This document shows positions 1 through 9,300 of a stretch of 53,726 nucleotides of DNA, in pieces (positions within the stretch are counted from its first letter, which is position 1; each line of letters starts with the position of its first letter). This DNA comes from an uncultured Lactobacillus sp. (GTDB lineage: Bacteria > Bacillota > Bacilli > Lactobacillales > Lactobacillaceae): NCBI RefSeq assembly GCF_902491705.1, contig NZ_CABUIW010000009.1, positions 1-53,726 on the forward strand. The letters are read 5' to 3'. The notes under the pieces are model-generated. The model did no database searches. It had not been told where the DNA came from and was given only the letters and a program-made list of their open reading frames with translations. The position numbers and the translations under genes are program-made.

Positions 1-24
1 TTGTTCTTTATTAAATTTAGTCAT
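1..24 (-). CDS. IS3-family transposase OrfA, first 8 codons only
   Basis: The minus strand reads ATG at 24-22 followed by codons for MTKFNKEQ, running off the window edge. IS150/IS1223-type OrfA proteins commonly begin M-T-K and carry an N-terminal helix-turn-helix, which is not visible here. The start lies about 40 bp inside the terminal repeat, as usual for this family. The fragment is too short for identification alone; the call depends on the adjoining terminal repeat. Confidence 0.65.
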
Positions 25-66
25 AATAAAAGACCCAAAAGTGTCTAACTTTTGGGTCTCACTTCA
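1..66 (-). mobile_element. Left end of an IS3-family (IS1223/IS150-like) insertion sequence, cut by the window edge
   Basis: Read on the minus strand from 66, the sequence opens with TGAAGTGAGACCC and continues to AAAAGTTAGACA, the layout of an IS3-family terminal repeat. It matches the repeat at the other edge of the window (53583 onward) at 21 of 25 positions. An 11-bp perfect inverted repeat (31-41 with 49-59) lies in the end and can form a hairpin that would block transcription entering the element. An OrfA start codon follows at 24. The body of the element lies outside the window to the left. Confidence 0.8.
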
Positions 67-343
67 TCTAGCTTTTTTGATAATTATTTTTTTATTTAAA
101 AATAACGTAAGTTTTTAAAATTTGGCTTGAAGAATAAGACAAACTATTACAGATGTCTGTGTATAGGCATGGTGTAGATAAATTAAAAATAACATATTTT
201 ACCTATAAAAATAACGATTGAATTTTTATGAAATACTGGTAATAAAGGAACTATTGAATATTTAATAACACGGTTTTATAATAAATGTTGAAACATGTGT
301 TAATAAATAGGATTAGTAATGATACTTTAGGAAAGCGACAAAT
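67..343 (+). promoter_or_regulatory. AT-rich upstream region of the adhesin gene with a candidate extended -10 promoter
   Basis: No gene is seen here. A plausible promoter is TTGAAT (218-223), 16 bp, then TGGTAATAA with the -10 at 240-245. AGGAAAG at 329-335 is the ribosome binding site, 8 bp before the ATG at 344. The word AAAAATAAC occurs three times (98, 185 and 207); in such AT-rich DNA this may be chance. The insertion sequence ends only about 150 bp upstream of the candidate promoter, so adhesin transcription may be affected by it. Confidence 0.4.
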
Positions 344-3300
344 ATGAGAAAACAAAGTAGAGATCAAAAGAAAAAACAATTTAAGTATGAGACTGATAAA
401 AGTAAGGGGAAAAAGTTTGTTGACCCTGATGCCTTAAAGGACAATGGGGATAACAAGACTCTTCGTGAATTAGCTGGACTTGGTGCCGTCTTAGGTGCAG
501 CTGGAATGGCATTTATGCCAAATAATACCGTTCACGCTGCTGAGCAAACTGCAGATCAAAAGTCAGCAGTTGTTGGTTCTACAGTAAAGTCAGAAACTAA
601 TACTGCAACCAGTGAAGTTAAAGAAGAAGATCAAAATAGTGAAAATACATCTGCTACAACTAGTAAATCAGATCAACCAACACAATCTGAAACTAAGTCA
701 GATGCCACTTCTAATTCTGAAAACGCAACTAGTGAAAGTACTAATTCTGAAACCAAGAGTCAAACTTCTGCCGCTAATAGTGACTCAACTACACCATCAG
801 AAACTAATTCAACATCAAATTCAAACTCTGAAGCTGAATCTACTGCTTCTAAGACAAGTGTTACTCAAGCTAATAGTCTTGAAAAATCAACTACTACTTC
901 AGCAACTGAGTCAAATGTAAATTCTGTCAGTGGTTCAAACGGATCAGCTTCTGCACGAGCAAGTTTGACTCAAATTAGTAATCTTGGCAACTCAACTGTT
1001 GTTAGTGCTTCAAATGGAAGTGTTTCTTTAAGTACAGGTAGTACTGGTTCACAAGCAAGTGCATCAGAGAGTACTAGTGCTAATAGTTTACTTAATAGTT
1101 TAAGTCTTGCAAGAACTGCTTTAGACACTAAGAATTTGTCTGATGCTGCTATAGCAAAGCTTCTTGGTGCTTCATTCATTGCTAAGAGTACTAATGATAC
1201 AATTCCTGCTGATGCGGTACACGTATCTAATTATAGTGATTTGCAAAAAGCAATCACCAAAGGTGATACTTACATTATTCTTGATGGAGATATTACTTTA
1301 ACTAGTTACCAAACTATTAGCAAATCAATTACTATTGATGGTAATGGGCATAATATTTATACGAATGATCAATATTTCTGGGTTAAGCCATCTTTCAGTA
1401 AAATTAAGGGAACTGAACCAACTAGCTTAACGTTAAAGAATGCAACAACTTATAGTTCTTCTGTTAATGGTGCTGTATGGCAAGATGATAATGGTGGCTA
1501 TAATGATTCTAACGTTACTTTAGATGACGTAACAATGAATGGTGGTACAGCGATCTTTTCAAAAACTGATGGTACTGGTACTTCATCTGTTAACATTAAG
1601 GGGAATGTTACTGTCAATGCAGTTAGTTCATATGTTGATGATAAAGGTAATAAACATACGACTAGTTTCTGGTCAGCCGATGGTACAGGAACAACTCAAC
1701 TTTATTTAGACGACAACATTACTGTTGAAAACGGTGCTCACTTTACTGTAAATGGTAATGGTTTGGTCCAAAAGAACATTACTTTAAAGGGTAATGGTAG
1801 AGATCATTACACGGATTCACACAACTTCACTATTGGTGACAATGCAGTTGTAAATATCAATGGAGCAACTAAGACTAATGTTGTCATTGGTCAACCTGCA
1901 TCTGCATATCAGGATCTTCAAAAGACCAATAATTTTACAGTTGGTGATAATTCAACGGTTACTATGACTGCTCCTGATTCCAACCTTATTTTGGAATGTG
2001 GTAATTCATCTGATGGTAGCAATGTAAACAATGTAACTATTGGTAAATCAACTGTAAACTTTACTACAGATGGTAGTGTTACAAATAATAGCGTTACAAA
2101 AAAGAAGAATGATCAAGCAAATATTGGTTCATTTGGTGGAGCTTCATACTATTTTGCAAACAATAATGCCGATCACGGTACTGTTGCAACATCAAATGCA
2201 AAGACATATATCAATTTTAATAAAGGTGCTAATGTTACTTTAACTGCTAATGGTGCTGCAGGAAACATTTACACTGATACTCAAATGACTGTAAATGTTA
2301 ACGATCCACAAATTGTAACAATGAAGAACCCTGGTGGTTCAACTTATAAGACCGTTAACACCAATCAAGGTATTATCGTTAATACAAATAACACCAATAT
2401 TCAAATTACCCATAATGGTGAAAAGAGTACTACTAATTATCTTTCAACTGGTTCAAGTACCATTAATACAGATGGTACTGTAACTAAAGTCTCAGGTACA
2501 CCTATCGAAGGGATGAAACAAGATTCTCAAGACGTTAAAGATACTTCTTTAGTTGCAGGAGCTGTGAATGACCGTGGAACAACGGAAGTTGTTTATAACG
2601 GCAAATCAATTCCAAGTCAAAGTGCAAGTACTAGTGCACGGCAAAGTGAGAGTCAAGCAAGTCAACAACAGAGCGCAAGCCATGATTCTCAAGTAGTTTC
2701 TCAAAATTCAGCAAATAGTCAAAGTGCAAGTTGGGTAAGTCACTTATCCCAGGATTCAAAAAATAGTAAAAGTGCTGCTTCTCAAAGTCAAGAGATTAGT
2801 CAACAACAGAGCGCAAGCATTAGTCATTCAATTCATGATTCTCAAGTTGAATCTCAAAATTCAAAGAATAGTCAGAGTCAGGCAAGAAGCCAAGCTTCAG
2901 CCAGTGAAAGTTATGCAAGTCACTTAGCAAGTGAAGCTTCAGCAAGTTTGAGTCATGCATCACAAGATTCAGCTAATAGTGAGAGCAACAAGCAAAGTGA
3001 AGCATCCGCAAGTGAAAGTCAAGCAAGAAGCCAAGCTTCAGCAGATCAATCATTATCTCAAGCTAGTCAAAATCATGCATCCCAAGATAGTGAGAGTTGG
3101 CGTAGTCACTTATCCCAAGATTCCGCGAATAGCGAAAGCAATAAGATTAGTCAAGAATCTCAAGCTTCAGAAAATAGCGCAAGTTATGCAAGCCATGAAT
3201 CCCAAGTAGCTTCTCAAACTTCAACTGACAGCGCAAGTCAAAGCTTAAGCTATGCAGCCACTTGTCTCAAGATTCCGCAAATAGCGAAAGCAATAAGGTT

Positions 3301-3346
3301 AGTCAAGAGTCTCAAGCTTCAGCTAATAGTAAGAGTCAGGCTATAG
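344..3346 (+). CDS. Serine-rich repeat adhesin, N-terminal part (signal peptide, binding region, start of repeats)
   Basis: Surface adhesin fragment of 1000 residues. Residues 1-66 form a long signal peptide: a basic start, a region around KSKGKKF resembling a degenerate KxYKxGKxW motif, a glycine-rich hydrophobic stretch (about 44-57) and likely cleavage after VHA near residue 65. Such long Gly-rich signals are typical of accessory Sec (SecA2/SecY2) substrates. Residues 66 to about 245 are a first Ser/Thr-rich stretch. About 288-755 is a non-repetitive region rich in N-x-T/V strand repeats, opening HVSNYSDLQKAI, which reads like the beta-solenoid binding region of other Lactobacillus serine-rich adhesins. 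Serine-rich repeats start near 757. About 30 residues before the stop the frame shifts and the sequence turns into basic nonsense. The ATG is preceded by AGGAAAG. Confidence 0.85.
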   Translation: MRKQSRDQKKKQFKYETDKSKGKKFVDPDALKDNGDNKTLRELAGLGAVLGAAGMAFMPNNTVHAAEQTADQKSAVVGSTVKSETNTATSEVKEEDQNSENTSATTSKSDQPTQSETKSDATSNSENATSESTNSETKSQTSAANSDSTTPSETNSTSNSNSEAESTASKTSVTQANSLEKSTTTSATESNVNSVSGSNGSASARASLTQISNLGNSTVVSASNGSVSLSTGSTGSQASASESTSANSLLNSLSLARTALDTKNLSDAAIAKLLGASFIAKSTNDTIPADAVHVSNYSDLQKAITKGDTYIILDGDITLTSYQTISKSITIDGNGHNIYTNDQYFWVKPSFSKIKGTEPTSLTLKNATTYSSSVNGAVWQDDNGGYNDSNVTLDDVTMNGGTAIFSKTDGTGTSSVNIKGNVTVNAVSSYVDDKGNKHTTSFWSADGTGTTQLYLDDNITVENGAHFTVNGNGLVQKNITLKGNGRDHYTDSHNFTIGDNAVVNINGATKTNVVIGQPASAYQDLQKTNNFTVGDNSTVTMTAPDSNLILECGNSSDGSNVNNVTIGKSTVNFTTDGSVTNNSVTKKKNDQANIGSFGGASYYFANNNADHGTVATSNAKTYINFNKGANVTLTANGAAGNIYTDTQMTVNVNDPQIVTMKNPGGSTYKTVNTNQGIIVNTNNTNIQITHNGEKSTTNYLSTGSSTINTDGTVTKVSGTPIEGMKQDSQDVKDTSLVAGAVNDRGTTEVVYNGKSIPSQSASTSARQSESQASQQQSASHDSQVVSQNSANSQSASWVSHLSQDSKNSKSAASQSQEISQQQSASISHSIHDSQVESQNSKNSQSQARSQASASESYASHLASEASASLSHASQDSANSESNKQSEASASESQARSQASADQSLSQASQNHASQDSESWRSHLSQDSANSESNKISQESQASENSASYASHESQVASQTSTDSASQSLSYAATCLKIPQIAKAIRLVKSLKLQLIVRVRL

Positions 3347-6300
3347 CAAGCGAAAGTTACGCAAGTCATGAATCACAGGTTGCATCCCAAACTTCAGCTG
3401 ACAGCGCAAGTCAAAGCTTAAGCTATGCAAGCCATTTGTCCCAAGATTCAGCTAACAGTGAAAGTAATAAGGTTAGTCAAGAATCCCAAGCTTCCGCAAA
3501 TAGTAAGAGTCAAGCCTCAGCCAGTGAAAGCTTTGCAAAAAGTCAAGCTTCACAAAGTGCATCTCAATCAGCTAAAGACAGTGAAACTTCTCAAAGTTAT
3601 GGAAGCCACTTGTCCCAAGATTCAGCTAATAGTGAGAGTAACAAGCAAAGTCAAGCATCAGCAAGCAAAAGTTATGCTTCAGCAAGTGCTAGTCATGAAT
3701 CCCAAATTAATTCACAACAAAGCGCATCAGATCAATCCTTGTCACAAGCAAGTCAATCATTGAGTGAAAGCTACAGAAGTCACTTGTCCCAAGACTCCGC
3801 AAATAGTAAGAGTCAAGGTTCAGCACAAAGTGCATCAGATGCTTCACTTTCACAAGCAAGTCGTTCTAACAGCATGAGTAATGCAAGAAGTCAAGCATCA
3901 GCAAGCGAAAGCTACGCAAGTAACGAATCACAGGTTGCATCTCAAGCTTCAGCCAATAGTGCAAGTTTGAGTGAAAGCTATGCAAGTCATGTATCTCAAG
4001 ACTCAGCTAACAGTGCAAGCAGAGCTTCACTTGACAGTCAAAGTAACGACAGTTATGCAAGCCACTTAGCTAGTGATGCTTCACAAAGTGCAAGCTTGAG
4101 TGAAAGCAATGAAAAGAGTCAAGCTTCAGCAAGCGAAAGCTACGCAAGTAACGAATCACAAGTTGCATCTCAAGCTTCAGCCAACGGTGCAAGTTTGAGT
4201 GAAAGCTACAGAAGTCATGTATCTCAAGACTCAGCTAATAGTGAAAGTGCTGCATCACAACAAAGCGCATCCGACAACTCATTATCACAAGCCAGTGAGA
4301 AGCATGCTTCAGAAGACTCAGCAAACAGCAAGAGTCAAGCCTCAGCCAGTGAAAGTTATGCAAGTCATGAATCACAGATCGCTTCAGCAGAAAGTGAATC
4401 TGCAAGATCCTTGTCACAAGATAGTGCTAGCCAAAGTAACAGTTGGCAAAGCCACCTTTCACAAGACTCAGCACACAGCATGAGTGATGCACGTAGTCAA
4501 GCTTCAGGCAGTGAAAGCTACGCAAGCGACAGCTATCAAAGTCATGAATCACAAATTGAATCAGCTGCAAGCGAAAGTTACGCTAGCCACTTATCACAAG
4601 ATAGTGCTAATAGCGCAAGTTTGAGTGAAAGCTACAGAAGTCATGTATCTCAAGACTCAGCTAATAGTGCAAGTGCAGCTTCACAACAAAGTGCCTCAGA
4701 CCACTCACTTTCACAAGCCAGTGAAAATCATGCTTCAGAAGATTCAGCTAACAGTGCAAGTCAAGCTTCCGCAAGCGACAGCTATCAAAGTCATGAATCA
4801 CAAATTGAATCAGCTGCAAGCGAAAGTTACGCTAGCCACTTATCACAAGATAGTGCTAATAGCGCAAGTTTGAGTGAAAGCTACAGAAGTCATGTATCCC
4901 AAGACTCAGCTAATAGTGCAAGTGCAGTCTCACAACGCTCAGCTGATAGTAGAAATATAGCTTCACAACAGAGTGAGTCAGCTAAATCATTGTCACAAGA
5001 TAGTCAAAGCAATGACATCAGTCAGGCTTCAGTAAGTGAGAGCTATGCAAGCCATGAATCACAAGTTGCATCTCAAGCTTCAAGAGACAGCATGAGCCAT
5101 GCATCACAAGATTCTGCACATAGCATGAGTGATGAAAGAAGCCAAGCTTCACAAAGTGAAAGCTACGCAAGCCATGAATCACAAGCATCAGCAAACAGTG
5201 CAAGCAGAGCTTCACTTGACAGTGAAAGCAATGGCAGCTACGCAAGTCACTTGTCACAAGACAGTATGAGTAACTACTCAATGTCACAAGCTAGTCAAAG
5301 TAATGACAAGAGCCAAGCTTCAGCTAGCGAAAGCTACGCAAGTAATGAATCACAAGTTGCATCTCAAGCTTCAAGAGATAGCATGAGCCACGCATCACAA
5401 GATTCTGCACATAGCATGAGTGATGAAAGAAGCCAAGCTTCATTGTCAGATGCTAGTCAATCTGCTAGTGCAAGTTACTTGAGTCATTTGTCTCAAGATT
5501 CAGCTCATAGCATGAGTGATGAGAGAAGTCAGGCTTCCTTATCAGATGCAAGTCAAAGCAATGTAAGAAGTGAAGCTTCAGCCAGTGAGAGTTATGCCTC
5601 ACAACAAAGTGCAGCTGATAAGTCAATGTCACAAGCCAGCGAAGAACATGCCTCACAAGATAGTGCCTCAGCTCATTCATTGTCAGAAGCAAGTGAAAGC
5701 CAAGCAAGAAGCCAAGCTTCAGCCAGTGAAAGTTATGCCTCAGCTCAAAGTAAAGCTAATGAGTCATTATCCGAAGCAAGTCAATCACTTAGTGACAGTT
5801 ACAGAAGTCACTTGTCTCAAGATTCAGCACACAGCATGAGTGATGAAAGAAGTCAAGCTTCCTTATCAGATGCAAGTCAAAGTCAAGCAAGAAGCGAAGC
5901 ATCCGCCAGTGCAAGCATCGCTTCAGCTCAAAGTACAGCTGACAAGTCAATGTCACAAGCCAGTGAAGAACACGCCTCACAAGATAGTGCTTCAGCACAA
6001 TCATTATCAGATGCAAGCAAGAGTGCAGCTTCAGAACAAAGCGCATCAGATACTTCACTTTCACAAGCTAGTCAACACCATGCATCAGAAGATAGTGAGA
6101 GTTGGGCAAGTCACTTATCCCAAGATTCTGCTCATAGCTTGAGCGACTTGAGAAGTGAAGTTTCAACTAGTGAAAGTTATGCTTCACGTGACAGCGAATC
6201 AGCACATTCATTATCACAAGCTAGTGAAGAACATGCTTCACAAGACAGTGCAAGTGCTCATTCATTATCCGAAGCAAGTCAAAGCAATGAGAGAAGCCAA

Positions 6301-9300
6301 GCATCAGCCAGTGAAAGCTATGCCTCACAACAAAGTGCTGCTGATAAATCAATGTCACAAGCCAGTGAAGAACATGCTTCACAAGATAGTGCTTCAGCAC
6401 ACTCATTATCTGAAGCAAGTCAAAGTAATGTAAGAAGTCAAGCATCAGCCAGTGAAAGTTATGCCTCACAACAAAGTGCTGCTGATAAGTCAATGTCTGC
6501 AGCCAGCGAAGAACATGCCTCACAAGATAGTGCCTCAGCACAATCATTGTCGGATGCAAGCCAATCACTCAGTGAAAGCTACTTCAGCCACTTATCCCAA
6601 GATTCTGCTAATAGTGAAAGCTACTTGAGCCACTTATCAGAAGATAGTCAAAACAGCTTAAGTCACTTCTCAGAAGACAGTATGAGCGGTTACTCATTGT
6701 CAGATGCAAGCAATAGTGCAGCTTCAGAGCAAAAAGCCTCAGATGCTTCATTATCACAAGCCAGTGAAAACCACGCATCACAAGATTCAGCTGCTAGTCA
6801 AAGTTACGCAAGTCACTTATCTGAAGATAGCCAAACAAGCTTGAGTCACTTCTCAGAAGACAGTATGAGCGGTTACTCATTGTCAGATGCAAGCAATAGT
6901 GCAGCATCAGAACAAAGCGCATCAGATCAATCACTTTCACAAGCCAGTGAAAAGCATGCATCAGCTGAAAGCGAAAGCTGGGCAAGTCAATTGTCACAAG
7001 ACTCAGCTAATAGTAACAGTTATGCTAGTCACTTATCAGAAGACAGCATGAGCGGTTACTCATTGTCAGATGCAAGCAATAGCGCTACATCAGAACAAAA
7101 TGCTTCAAACGCATCATTATCACAAGCCAGTGAGAACCATGCATCAGCTGAAAGCGAAAGCTGGGCAAGTCAGTTATCACAAGAATCAGACGCAAGCCAA
7201 AGTGCAGCAAGTCAACACTCAGCAGATAGTAATAGCTACGCAAGTCATTTATCAGAAGACAGCGTAAGTGCTCATTCATTATCAGAAGCTAGCGAAAACC
7301 ACGCATCACAAGATTCAGCTGCAAGTCAAAGCTACGCAAGTGCTAACTCCGTAGCTAGTGAAAGTGCAGCAAGCCAACGCTCAACTGATAGTAATAGTTA
7401 CGCAAGTCACTTATCAGAAGACAGCGTAAGTGCTCATTCATTGTCACAAGAAAGCGACAAGATTGCTTCACAAAACAGTGTATCAGCAGAATCCTTATCA
7501 CAAGCCAGTGAAAAGCATGCATCACAAGATTCAGCAGCAAGCCAAAGCTATGCAAGTCAGCACTCAGCAGATAGTGAAAGCTACGCAAGTCATTTGTCAG
7601 AAGATAGCGTAAGTGTAGCAAGTCAAGCTTCAGCAAACAGTGAAAGTGCTCGTTCATTATCACAAGATAGTCAAGCTAACAGTGAAAGTTGGTTAAGTCA
7701 CTTATCACAAGATTCCGCAAACAGCGAAAGCAATTTGAAGAGTGAAGCTTCAACTAATGAAAGCTATGCTTCACAAATCAAGGAATCAAATGCTTCTTTA
7801 TCACAAGCTAGTGAAAAGCATGCATCACAAGACTCAGCTGCAAGTCAAAGCTACGCAAGCCAACACTCAGCAGATAGCGCAAGCTATGCAAGTCACTTGT
7901 CTGAAGATAGTGAAAGTGTTGTAAGTCAAAATTCAGTAAATAGCTACAGCAACGCCTCATTATCTGATGCAAGCTTAAGCCACGCATCAGAAGATAGCAT
8001 GAGCGGCTACTCATTATCAGACGCAAGTACCAGCGCAGCATCACAACGCTCAGCTGAAAGCGAAAGTGCTGCAAGCCAACACTCAGCAGATAGTGAGAGC
8101 TACGCAAGTCACTTATCAGAAGATAGTTTGAGTGCAGCAAGCAGAGCTTCACTTGATAGTACAAGTGCAGGCAGTCAACTTTCAGCAGCAAGCGAAAGTT
8201 ATGCAAGTCACTTATCACAAGACAGTTTGAACAGTGGATCTGTTTCAGTCAGCGTTTCAGTTTCAGTATCAGTTTCTGTATCTGAAAATAGTGATAGCTT
8301 AGTTTCAATGAACTCAGCAAACAGCGAAAGTGCTGCATCATTATCAACTGTAAGTGAGAACATTACTTCACAACGTTCAGCTGATAGTAGAAATGCTGCA
8401 AGTACAGCAAGTGCTTACTCTGGAGCTAGTGAAAGCTGGGCAAGTCACTTATCAGAAGATAGCTTGAGTGCAGGAAGCCAAGCTTCAACTGACAGCGAAA
8501 GTGCAGCTTCATTATCAACAGTAAGTGATAGCATTGCTTCACAACGTTCAGAAGAAAGCAGAAGCGCTGCAAGTCAACACTCAGCAGATAGCGAAAGCTA
8601 CGCAAGTCACTTGTCACAAGACAGTATCAATGACAGCAGAAGTGCTGCATCATTGGCAAGTGTAAGTGCAAGCCTTGCATCACAACGCTCAGAAGAAAGC
8701 AGAAGCGCCGCAAGCCAATACTCAATGAATAGTGAAAGCTACGCAAGTCACTTATCACAAGACAGTATTGATGACAGCAGAAGTGCTGCATCATTGGCAA
8801 GTGTAAGTGCAAGCCTTGCATCACAACGTTCAGAAGACAGTAGAAGCGCCGCAAGTCAATACTCAGAAAACAGTGATAGTTACGCAAGTCATTTGTCACA
8901 AGACAGTATTGACGACAGCAGAAGCGCCGCATCATTGGCAAGCGTAAGCGAAAGCTTAGCATCACAACGTTCAGTAGAGAGCAGAAGTGCTGCAAGTCAA
9001 CACTCAGCAGATAGCGAAAGCTACGCAAGTCACTTGTCACAAGACAGCATTGATGACAGCAGAAGCGCAGCATCATTAGCAAGCGTAAGTGAAAGCTTAG
9101 CATCACAACGTTCAGTAGAGAGCAGAAGTGCTGCAAGTCAACACTCAATGGACAGCGAAAGTTACGCAAGCCATTTGTCACAAGACAGTATCAATGACAG
9201 CAGAAGCGCCGCATCATTGGCAAGCGTAAGCGAAAGCTTAGCATCACAACGCTCAGCAGAGAGCAGAAGTGCTGAAAGTGCAAACTCAGCAGCTAGTGAA

